Positions 29,266 through 36,343 of a stretch of DNA of 64,000 nucleotides are shown piece after piece. Position 1 is the first letter of the stretch, and each line of letters starts with the position of its first letter. The DNA is taken from contig NZ_UTIQ01000016.1 of NCBI RefSeq assembly GCF_900582625.1, positions 40,025 to 104,024 of the forward strand, in the 5' to 3' direction. The stretch comes from Pseudomonas viridiflava. Its GTDB lineage: Bacteria; Pseudomonadota; Gammaproteobacteria; Pseudomonadales; Pseudomonadaceae. The notes below the pieces were generated by a model that worked only from the letters and a program-made list of their open reading frames with translations, searched no databases and was not told where the DNA came from. Position numbers and translations under genes: made by a program.

Positions 29266-30474
29266 ATGGACCTGAACCCGATGCTGAAAATTCTGGCGAC
29301 TCAGGACGGTTCAGACCTGTACCTGTCCACCGGCGCGCCGCCCTGTGCCAAGTTCAACGGCGTGCTCAAACCGTTGAGTGCCGAGCCGCTGAAGTCGGGT
29401 GAAATCGCCGCCGTGGCGGATTCGATCATGGACTCGGCGCAGAAAATCGAGTTTGAGCGCGAGCTGGAAATGAACCTCGCCATATCGCTGGCCGGCATTG
29501 GCCGCTTTCGCATCAACATCTTTAAGCAGCGCAACGAAGTGTCGATTGTGGCGCGCAATATCAAGATGGAAATCCCCAAGTTCGAAGACCTCAAGCTGCC
29601 GGAAATTCTGCTGAAAACGGTGATGGAAAAACGCGGCCTGGTGTTGTTCGTGGGCGGCACGGGCTCGGGTAAATCCACCTCGCTGGCGGCGCTGATCGAC
29701 TACCGCAACCGCAACAGCGGCGGTCATATCATCACCATCGAAGACCCGGTCGAGTACGTGCACCGGCACAAGAAATCGATCATCAACCAGCGCGAAGTGG
29801 GCGTAGACACCCGCAGCTTCCACGCCGCCCTGAAGAACACCCTGCGCCAGGCGCCAGACGTCATCCTCATCGGCGAGATTCGCGACCGCGAAACCATGGA
29901 ACACGCCCTGGCCTTCGCCGACACCGGGCACTTGGCGATCTCCACTTTGCACGCCAACAACGCCAACCAGGCGCTGGACCGCATCATCAACTTCTTCCCC
30001 GAAGAGCGCCGCCCGCAGTTGCTCAACGACCTGGGCAATAACCTCAAAGCCTTCGTTTCTCAGCGGTTGGTGAAAACCACCGACGGCAAGCGCCGTGCCG
30101 CTGTGGAAGTGCTGCTGGGCACGCCCACGGTGCGTGATTTGATCAAGCGCAGCGAGCTTAGCGAGATCAAGGAAATCATGGAGAAGTCGCGCAACCTGGG
30201 CATGCAGACTTTCGACCAGGCGCTGATCGAGCTGGTTAACGAGGGGGCGATTGATGAAGAAGAAGCGGTGAAAAACGCTGACTCGGCTAACAACGTGCGC
30301 CTCAAACTCAAGCTCTACCGCGAAGCACCGGCCGTGGCTGCGGCGCCGGTGGCTGCTCCGGTGGCGCCCGTCGCGCCAGTGCCGCAAGCCAGCGATTGGG
30401 GCATGGAGTTGAAGTTGGAAGACATCGAAGAAGAGCCGGCGCCACCGGAAGATCCCGGTCGCCACGGCATCTAA
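29266..30474 (+). CDS. PilT/PilU family type IV pilus ATPase, orphan
   Basis: A 402-residue secretion-type hexameric ATPase of the PilT/PilU branch, which powers pilus retraction at the inner membrane. N-terminal PAS-like region: MLKILATQDGSDLYLSTGAPPCAKFNGVLKPL. Walker A GGTGSGKST is at residues 130-138, the Asp box at TIEDPVEYVH, Walker B at DVILIGEIRDRETMEHALAFADTGHLAISTLHANNANQAL (with the His box). The closest named relative is PilU-like. The last ~45 residues are an Ala/Pro/Val linker followed by an acidic tail (ELKLEDIEEEPAPPED), longer than usual PilT. GGAGG precedes ATG 29266. No other pilus gene is present, so its partner machine is encoded elsewhere. Confidence 0.92.
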   Translation: MDLNPMLKILATQDGSDLYLSTGAPPCAKFNGVLKPLSAEPLKSGEIAAVADSIMDSAQKIEFERELEMNLAISLAGIGRFRINIFKQRNEVSIVARNIKMEIPKFEDLKLPEILLKTVMEKRGLVLFVGGTGSGKSTSLAALIDYRNRNSGGHIITIEDPVEYVHRHKKSIINQREVGVDTRSFHAALKNTLRQAPDVILIGEIRDRETMEHALAFADTGHLAISTLHANNANQALDRIINFFPEERRPQLLNDLGNNLKAFVSQRLVKTTDGKRRAAVEVLLGTPTVRDLIKRSELSEIKEIMEKSRNLGMQTFDQALIELVNEGAIDEEEAVKNADSANNVRLKLKLYREAPAVAAAPVAAPVAPVAPVPQASDWGMELKLEDIEEEPAPPEDPGRHGI

Positions 30475-30480
30475 GCCTGG

Positions 30481-31215
30481 CTATTTCGTCGGCGGGTTCA
30501 TATAGCGCTCGCGGATGCGTTCGACGCCGCCATTGGCGCGCAGCTTGGCAATGGCGGCTCGCATGCGTTTGATCACCGTGGCGTCGCAGGTTTTTGAACA
30601 CGCCAGGTACATTTCTGTGGTCGCCATTTCCGGGCTCATCAGCAAAGGATCGCGGGTGTTGCGGTTCCAGGCGAACTGGCCTTCGGGCACGGTGGTGAAC
30701 CAGGCGTCGATGCGTTTTAACTCCAGCAGCCGAAGCGGCTTGTCGCCCAGTTGCAGCGGATAAATCTGCTCGCGGCTAAACCCTTGGCTGAGCAGAATTT
30801 CCTCTTGCGCCGAGCCGATGCCAACACCAATGCGCTTGTACTCCGTGCGCGCTTGCTCGAAATTTTTCAACGGTTCGCTGAAGCTAAAAAACGCCCGGGG
30901 CAGCGGCAGCACGGAGGCGATCCAGGTGTACTGGGTTTCCCGACCCGGCGTTCGCGACAGCGGCAGAATCAGTAAATTTTTCCCCTCCCGCACGCGCTTT
31001 TGCGCCCGCAGCCACGGCTCGGAAATAATGTTCACCCGGTAACCCGCCAGCGCTGCCGCTTCCAGCACGGCGTCGCCCACCAGCCCATGGCCCAATGGGT
31101 CGTTAGGGGCGGCTAGCGGCATGGCGTCGGGAATGTACAAATCAAAAACAGGCGGGGCAGCCAACGCGCTGGCGCCGAGCAGGGCCAGCAACAAACCGAC
31201 TATTCGGGGCAGCAT
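30481..31215 (-). CDS. Periplasmic solute-binding protein-like (SBP_bac_3 type)
   Basis: A 244-residue exported protein. The signal peptide is at residues 1-19 (LPRIVGLLLALLGASALA). The mature chain has the fold pattern of amino-acid-type extracellular solute-binding proteins (LVGDAVLEAAALAGYRVNIISEPWLRAQKRVREGKNLLILPLSRTPGRE, later MRAAIAKLRANGGVERIRERYMNP). There is no neighbouring ABC permease or ATPase. Proteins of this shape in pseudomonads often work as stand-alone periplasmic sensors or orphan receptors. ATG 31215 gives the signal peptide and fixes the start. Convergent with the PilT-like gene. Confidence 0.82.
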   Translation of the reverse strand: MLPRIVGLLLALLGASALAAPPVFDLYIPDAMPLAAPNDPLGHGLVGDAVLEAAALAGYRVNIISEPWLRAQKRVREGKNLLILPLSRTPGRETQYTWIASVLPLPRAFFSFSEPLKNFEQARTEYKRIGVGIGSAQEEILLSQGFSREQIYPLQLGDKPLRLLELKRIDAWFTTVPEGQFAWNRNTRDPLLMSPEMATTEMYLACSKTCDATVIKRMRAAIAKLRANGGVERIRERYMNPPTK

Positions 31216-31353
31216 GGCGACGTCCGTAGGAGGGCAGTGGAAGGAGTATAGGTGAGGTTTTGCGCGCCGATTAGCGGGGTCCATATGACTTCACACGGTC
31301 AAATTGACTCGCGCTCAGGGTGAGTCGTTGTGACTGCGCTAACGGCTAATCTA

Positions 31354-31367
31354 TTGATTTGGATCAA
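31354..31367. promoter_or_regulatory. ANR/DNR (FNR-family) box
   Basis: TTGATTTGGATCAA matches the FNR/ANR/DNR consensus TTGAT-N4-ATCAA at every defined position and lies 80 bp upstream of the small membrane protein gene at 31447. It implies induction by low oxygen or nitric oxide. Confidence 0.82.
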
Positions 31368-31446
31368 TAAAAAATGTGGCACGCATTCTGATTAGTCCTA
31401 GGTACGCAACGGAAAGCCTTTCCGGCGTTCACTCGGAGATTCACCC

Positions 31447-31695
31447 ATGTTTGGCTACCTGAGCAGTCCGAAAAACGTAATGCACCTGTCCAACCAATTG
31501 CTGATGGCGGGCCTGGTGGTGTTGCTGGTCGGTGTGTTCGTCGCCTACGGCTACGAGGGCAGTTTGAATCTGCCCACGCTGGTCGCCGCCCACGCCGGTG
31601 TGATTCTCGGCCCAACGGCGCTGAAGATCGGCTATGTGATGCGCTTGATCGCCCAATACAACCTGCGCAAGGCCCCGGCTGTGGCGTACGCGTGA
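31447..31695 (+). CDS. Small two-helix membrane protein, possibly PpyR-like
   Basis: An 82-residue protein with two hydrophobic helices (LLMAGLVVLLVGVFVAYGY and LPTLVAAHAGVILGPTALKIGYVMRLI) and short polar ends. It resembles the 'transmembrane sensor/regulator PpyR' family of pseudomonads in size, helix pattern and the LGPTxLKIGYVMRL stretch; this is recalled, not checked. An FNR-type box upstream suggests expression at low oxygen. Ends 2 bp before the convergent TetR gene. Function open. Confidence 0.7.
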   Translation: MFGYLSSPKNVMHLSNQLLMAGLVVLLVGVFVAYGYEGSLNLPTLVAAHAGVILGPTALKIGYVMRLIAQYNLRKAPAVAYA

Positions 31696-31697
31696 AA

Positions 31698-32276
31698 TCA
31701 GGCGCCAGCGGGCACGATCAGGTCGACCAGCGAATCCGCCGTGGCCTGCAACCGCGCGGTGTCTGGGTAGAGACGTTCGATGACGACGATGCCGCGCGTG
31801 AGCGTCACCAGCAGCCGCGCGGCGTCTTCAATGGGCAACGCCAGCGGCTCGGTGGCCTGGCTCAGGCGCTCGGCCAGCAAGCCTTCCAGACCGTCGACCA
31901 TGCCGCGCAGCGCGTCACGAATCGGTTCGGCGCTGGCGTTTTCATCCACCGTGGTTTTGGTCGACAAACAGCCGCGCGCCGCTTCGCCGGATTTCATCGA
32001 GGCGATGGCAAAGGTGAAAAAGGCTTTGAGCGCTTCGCGGGTGTCGGGGGAGGTCAGGGTTTCGCCGGCAGCGGCCAGAAAGCCTGCTTTGTAGCGAGCG
32101 AACACGGCGAGAAACAAGCCTTGCTTGTCGCCGTAGGCGTTGTACAGCGAGCCACGTTGCACGCCCGTGGCTTCGGCAAGTTCCGGCATGGAGGTCGCGC
32201 CGAAGCCTTTACGCCAGAAAACTTCCAGCGCGCGTTCGAGGGTTTGCTCTTCGTTGAACTGTCGTATTCCGGCCAT
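31698..32276 (-). CDS. TetR family transcriptional regulator
   Basis: A 192-residue TetR repressor. HTH: FNEEQTLERALEVFWRKGFGATSMPELAEATGVQRGSLYNAYGDKQGLF. ATG 32276 gives the normal short N-terminus; the open frame to 32357 runs through the operator. Divergent from an MFS exporter gene across 141 bp holding two copies and one half-copy of a TGACAGGT-type dyad, so it very likely represses both itself and the exporter until an unknown ligand binds. Confidence 0.9.
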   Translation of the reverse strand: MAGIRQFNEEQTLERALEVFWRKGFGATSMPELAEATGVQRGSLYNAYGDKQGLFLAVFARYKAGFLAAAGETLTSPDTREALKAFFTFAIASMKSGEAARGCLSTKTTVDENASAEPIRDALRGMVDGLEGLLAERLSQATEPLALPIEDAARLLVTLTRGIVVIERLYPDTARLQATADSLVDLIVPAGA

Positions 32277-32296
32277 GGCGGCAATTTCACTCTTGT

Positions 32297-32370
32297 TTGA
32301 CAGGTCTGTCAATAATGCCTTGACAGGCGCTTCGTCGCTCACAACACTAGCAAGCATGACAGGTATGTCA
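32297..32370. promoter_or_regulatory. TetR operators between the TetR and MFS genes
   Basis: TTGACAGGTCTGTCAA at 32297-32312 and TGACAGGTATGTCA at 32357-32370 are the same dyad (TGACAG / CTGTCA-like arms). A half site TTGACAGG lies at 32320-32327. The centres of the full sites are about 59 bp apart, so one may control each divergent promoter. Confidence 0.78.
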
Positions 32371-32417
32371 AAGATGGCGTGGACAGCCGATCAGCCTTTT
32401 TGCCAAGCGAGCCTCGA

Positions 32418-33632
32418 ATGACCAGTGAAGCCAGCGTCACCCACAGCGACAGCGGCCCCCGCCAACCCAGCGTGATGCACGCGATTATCGCCGGCCTGTG
32501 CGCCAGCCTGGTCGGCATCGGTCTGGCGCGTTTCGCCTATACGCCCTTGATTCCCTCGCTGATCGAAGCGCAGTGGTTCGCCGCCAATGACGTGATGTAC
32601 CTCGGCGCTGCCAACCTGGTCGGTTACCTGGCCGGCGCGCTTAGCGGTCGGCCTATCGCGCGCCGCCTCGGTGGGCCATGGACGCTGCGGGTGATGATGC
32701 TGTTCGCCTCGCTGGCGTTTCTGGCCTGCGCGTTTCCGGTGTCGGTGTTGTGGTTCTTCGCCTGGCGCTTCGTTTCCGGGCTGGCGGGCGGCGCGATCAT
32801 GGTGCTGGCCGCCACCAGCGTGCTGCCGTTTATTCCCGGTGCGCGCAAAGGCCTGGCCAGCGGCGCGATTTTTCTGGGGCTGGGCCTGGGCATCGCCGCC
32901 TCGGGCACCTTGGTGCCGCTGCTGTTGAACCTCGGCTTGCAGCAAACCTGGATCGGCCTGGGCGTGTTGTCTGCCGTGCTCACCGCCGTGAGCTGGAGCG
33001 GCTGGCCAACCGTGGCAACCCCGACGCCAGTGATTGCCGCCGGCGCCGAAAGCAAAACGCCGACCGCCATGAAACTGCTCTACGCCCAATACGCGCTGAT
33101 GGCCGTGGCGTTGGTGCCGATGATGGTGTTTCTGGTCGACTACGTGGCGCGCGGCCTGCAGTGGGGGGCACATTGGGGCGCGATGGTGTGGGTGGTGTAT
33201 GGCATTGGCGCCATTCTGGGGCCGATGGTGTACGGCGCCTTGGCCGACCGCATCGGTTTTGCTACCACTAGCCGCGTGGTGCTCGGTATTCAGGCGTTGG
33301 CGATTGCCTTGTTGGCACTGGACCACAGCGTGCCGGCCTTGGTGGCGGCGGTGCTGGTGATTGGCTCGTTTCCGCCCGGCATCGTGCCGGTCAACCTGGG
33401 CCGTATTCAGCATTTGCTGCCGGGCGACCTAAGCGCGCAGAACCACGCCTGGAGCCGCGCCACCACGGCGTTTGCCTTGTTCCAGGCGCTGGCCGGTTAC
33501 GCCTATTCGTACCTGTACGCCCTGAGTCACGGCAACTACACGCTGTTGTTTGTGATTGGCGGCGCGGCGGTGGTGCTGGCTTTGCTGTTGGACCTGATTC
33601 CCACCGCCAGCCGCCGAGCTGCCATCGATTAA
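32418..33632 (+). CDS. MFS transporter, YbfB/YjiJ family
   Basis: A 404-residue inner-membrane major facilitator with about 12 helices. The start region HAIIAGLCASLVGIGLARFAYTPLIPSLIEAQWFA is the hallmark of the YbfB/YjiJ family (GIGLARFAYTPLLP). ATG 32418 is used because the upstream codons lie in the regulatory region. Divergent from and probably repressed by the adjacent TetR. Substrate unknown; drug or metabolite export is likely from the family and regulator type. The gene overlaps the convergent MFS gene by 4 bases. Confidence 0.88.
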   Translation: MTSEASVTHSDSGPRQPSVMHAIIAGLCASLVGIGLARFAYTPLIPSLIEAQWFAANDVMYLGAANLVGYLAGALSGRPIARRLGGPWTLRVMMLFASLAFLACAFPVSVLWFFAWRFVSGLAGGAIMVLAATSVLPFIPGARKGLASGAIFLGLGLGIAASGTLVPLLLNLGLQQTWIGLGVLSAVLTAVSWSGWPTVATPTPVIAAGAESKTPTAMKLLYAQYALMAVALVPMMVFLVDYVARGLQWGAHWGAMVWVVYGIGAILGPMVYGALADRIGFATTSRVVLGIQALAIALLALDHSVPALVAAVLVIGSFPPGIVPVNLGRIQHLLPGDLSAQNHAWSRATTAFALFQALAGYAYSYLYALSHGNYTLLFVIGGAAVVLALLLDLIPTASRRAAID

Positions 33633-34807
33633 TGCAGCGGTATGTCGTGCGGCACCGCTTTGAGCCGTGGCAGCCACCAGGCCACGGCGAAGTTGAGCAC
33701 CAGCAGCAACACGCCGAACACCGGCAGCAGCGGCAAGCCCAGGTGCGCGCTTAGCCACAAACCACCGAACCAGGCGCCCGCCGCGTTGCCCAGGTTGAAC
33801 GCCGCGTGGCTCAGCGTGGCAGCCAGGCTGGCCGATTCGCCGGCTTGCTCCACCAGCAGCAATTGCAGCGGTGTGGACACCGCAAAGGTGGCGATGCCCC
33901 AGCACAGCAGAATCGCCAAGGTCGGCAACTGCCATTGGCCGAACAGGTACAAGCCCAACACCATCAACGCCCCGCAGGCCAGCGCCATCGGCACCGCACG
34001 CTGTACGCCGCGATCGGCCAGGCGCCCGCCAAGTACGTTGCCCAGGGTCAACCCGACGCCCATTAGCAACAGCGCGCCGTTGCTTTGGTCTGGGGTAAAG
34101 CCGGTGACTTCCCGCAGGAACGGGCTGATGTAGGTGAACACGGTAAACAGCGACACCGACGTCAGGCTGCACACCAACAAGGTATGCAGCACCGGCCGGC
34201 GGAAAATGCCGCTCCAGCTGCCGCTCGCGCTGCGCACCGGCCGGGCAGTGGGCGGCAGCCAGATAAATTGCGCGATCACCGTTAGCGCACCGATACCGGC
34301 CACCACAAAAAACGTCACGCGCCAGTTCGTGGTTTGCCCCAGCCAGGCCCCGAGCGGCACGCCGAGCACGTTGGCGATGGTCAGGCCGCTGATCACCATG
34401 GCCATGGCCGAGGCCTGGCGATGGGGCGGCGCGAGGTCGCGGGCGAGGAGGGTGGCGCAGCCAAAGAAGCCGGCATGGCTGATGGCCGTGGCCAAGCGCG
34501 CGGCGAGCAGCCAGTGATAATCCGGCGCCAGGGCGCAGGCCAGGTTGCCCAAGGTGTACATAAACATCAGCGCGATCACCGCTTGCCGGCGTGGCGCGCG
34601 GTCGAGCATCGGCCCCAGCAACGGCGCGCCGACCACCACGCCCAGGGCGTAGGCGCTGACCAGCAGGCCGGCGTTCGCCAGGCTCACATTCAGGTCGGCG
34701 GCGAGTTCGGGCAGCAAGCCCATGATGATGAATTCACTGCTGCCGACTACAAAACCGCCGAGGGCGAGGGCGAGCAGGGGGAGGGACATGAGGGTGCGGG
34801 CGTGCAT
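33629..34807 (-). CDS. MFS transporter, DHA1 (AraJ/YdhP/PbuE-like) family
   Basis: A 392-residue major facilitator with 12 helices. It has the DHA1 signature between helices 2 and 3 (GPMLDRAPRRQAVIALMFMYTLGNLACALAPDYHWLLAARLATAISHAGFFGCATLLARDLAPPHRQASAMAM) and the N-terminal FVVGSSEFIIMGLLPELAADLNVSLANAGLLVSAYALGVVVGAPLLG. This is typical of AraJ/YdhP/PbuE-like efflux proteins for sugars, nucleosides or drugs. Convergent with the YbfB-type exporter. Regulation not visible. Confidence 0.88.
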   Translation of the reverse strand: MHARTLMSLPLLALALGGFVVGSSEFIIMGLLPELAADLNVSLANAGLLVSAYALGVVVGAPLLGPMLDRAPRRQAVIALMFMYTLGNLACALAPDYHWLLAARLATAISHAGFFGCATLLARDLAPPHRQASAMAMVISGLTIANVLGVPLGAWLGQTTNWRVTFFVVAGIGALTVIAQFIWLPPTARPVRSASGSWSGIFRRPVLHTLLVCSLTSVSLFTVFTYISPFLREVTGFTPDQSNGALLLMGVGLTLGNVLGGRLADRGVQRAVPMALACGALMVLGLYLFGQWQLPTLAILLCWGIATFAVSTPLQLLLVEQAGESASLAATLSHAAFNLGNAAGAWFGGLWLSAHLGLPLLPVFGVLLLVLNFAVAWWLPRLKAVPHDIPLH

Positions 34808-34863
34808 TGAGCGGGGGGTTCCAATCGGGTGGGGCGGTTAGGCTTGAGACGGCGTTACATTCA

Positions 34864-34963
34864 AGATTCTGGATCCCGAATCGTCGGACCGCCGCCTACG
34901 CGGGGATGACGGTGGTAATCCAAACTACTCCGTCATCCCCGCGAAGGCGGGGATCCAGAATCG
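34864..34963. repeat. Inverted pair of CCCGCG-NAN-GCGGGG palindromic repeats
   Basis: A left element GATTCTGGATCCCGAATCG...CCTACGCGGGGATGACGG and a right element CCGTCATCCCCGCGAAGGCGGGGATCCAGAATC in opposite orientation, in the 208-bp gap after the LacI gene end. They belong to the same repeat family as those at 38.6, 38.9 and 57 kb. Confidence 0.85.
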
Positions 34964-35015
34964 TGAGGGGAGCGCCGTACCATCGGCAAAACGCGACCCC
35001 ACAAGGCCGCGCATT

Positions 35016-36062
35016 TTAAGCGCTTTCCCGCTCCACCAGTTCACATTCCAGCAAATTCAATTGCTGCAACGGCTCATCCCCCTCGATCACCCCCAACGCT
35101 TGCAACACCCGCCGCGCTGCCACTTCGCCAATCTGCCGGGCGGGCGGTTTGATGGTGGTCAGGCTCGGCCGCAGCATTTCGGCGAAGGCGTAATCGCCAA
35201 AGCCCACCACGGCGCAGTCTTGGGGAATGCGCAAACCGGCGCGCTGGCCGGCGAGCAGGCCGCCAGCGGCGACGTTGTCGTTGGCGAAGATGATCGCGTC
35301 GGGGCGCGGGGTGCGGTTCATTAGCGCGTCCATCGCCTGCTTGCCGCCTTCAAAGGGCGTGGCGTCGCTGCTGGGCACGAACACCCAGGGCTCGCGGCCA
35401 GCTTCGCGCAGGGTTTGCGCGTAACCGTCGCGGCGTTCCAGGGCGCTGAAGTCGCCGGCCGCGCTGTTCTGCACGAAGGCGATGCGCTGGTAGCCCTTGT
35501 CCAGCAGATAGCGCGCGGCGCGTACGCCCACGTCGTGGTGCAGAAAGCCGACCTGCATGGGGCTGCGCTCGGGCTGGTAATCCCAGATTTCCACCACCGG
35601 AATATCCGCCTCGGCGAGCATTTTGTCGGTGCCCGGCGAATGGAAATGGCTGGTCACCACCAGTGCCGCCGGCGACCAACCGAGAAACGCCCGCACGGCA
35701 TTTTCTTCCTGGTCTTCCGAGAAATAACTGGAAGCCAGCAGCAGCTGATAACCGTGCGCCGCCAGGGTGTCGCTAAAGCCTTGAATGGTGTTGGCAAAGA
35801 TCGGCCCGGAGATGTTCGGCACCACCATGCCGACGATGCGCCCACGCGCCGAAGCCAACCCGCCGGCCACCAGATTGGGCACATAGCCCAACTCGGCGAC
35901 CACCGCGTGAATGCGCTCGCGCAGTTCAGGCGATACCTGCTCCGGCTGGTTGAAGTAGCGCGACACGGTAATGGCCGAAACACCCACCTGCTTGGCCACG
36001 GTGCTTAACGTCACGCGCCCGGCGCCACGGCGTTTGCGGGTGGTTTCTTTGTCGCTGATCAC
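35016..36062 (-). CDS. LacI/GalR family transcriptional regulator (GntR-like)
   Basis: A 348-residue LacI-family repressor. HTH with hinge: VTLSTVAKQVGVSAITVSRYFNQPEQVSPELRERIHAVVAELGYVPNLVAGGLAS. The periplasmic-binding-type effector domain includes IVGMVVPNISGPIFANTIQGFSDTL and AIIFANDNVAAGGLLAGQRAGLRIPQDCAVVGFGD. The closest general type is the gluconate repressor GntR. It is divergent from the TonB receptor gene, and two matching palindromes lie between them, so it probably controls both itself and the downstream receptor cluster. Confidence 0.9.
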   Translation of the reverse strand: MISDKETTRKRRGAGRVTLSTVAKQVGVSAITVSRYFNQPEQVSPELRERIHAVVAELGYVPNLVAGGLASARGRIVGMVVPNISGPIFANTIQGFSDTLAAHGYQLLLASSYFSEDQEENAVRAFLGWSPAALVVTSHFHSPGTDKMLAEADIPVVEIWDYQPERSPMQVGFLHHDVGVRAARYLLDKGYQRIAFVQNSAAGDFSALERRDGYAQTLREAGREPWVFVPSSDATPFEGGKQAMDALMNRTPRPDAIIFANDNVAAGGLLAGQRAGLRIPQDCAVVGFGDYAFAEMLRPSLTTIKPPARQIGEVAARRVLQALGVIEGDEPLQQLNLLECELVERESA

Positions 36063-36112
36063 GGTAAAAGCCGATCCTGGGCGAGGAGAGTGGCGGCCAC
36101 CTTACTGCATTT

Positions 36113-36225
36113 GGTAGCGCTAACAAAAGATCCCCGCTAAATCACTTAATGGAATATAAAAGTAATTTATTAGTATTTGACGGTCTATAAATCCCCCGCT
36201 GATACTGGCGATGTTAGCGCTAACA
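36113..36225. promoter_or_regulatory. LacI-type operators upstream of LacI gene and TonB receptor gene
   Basis: Perfect palindrome TGTTAGCGCTAACA at 36212-36225 and a second, slightly imperfect copy GGTAGCGCTAACA at 36113-36125, with centres about 100 bp apart. The central CG-containing dyad is typical of LacI family operators. The spacing would allow looping. Between them lies TAATTTATTAGTATTTGA (36163-36180), the near-copy of the atsR upstream element. Confidence 0.8.
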
Positions 36226-36343
36226 AGCGCCGCGCTGTCGCCACGCACTGCCACTCGTACGAGCGAGACCAGACACCGACAGCGCTTCACAGAGCCCACC
36301 GCAGCAGTGGGCCACGTCTGGGTCTTTAAAGGGGCAGTCCACC

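Noticed and set aside
29311..30465. 384-codon open frame antisense to the PilT-like gene
   Set aside because: Overlaps the whole ATPase gene, carries no motif, and the sense frame has all Walker and Asp/His box motifs.
35016..36062. The LacI protein as a member of the TetR/MFS export unit
   Set aside because: It lies beyond a repeat pair and faces the TonB receptor, and its palindromic operators are only on that side.
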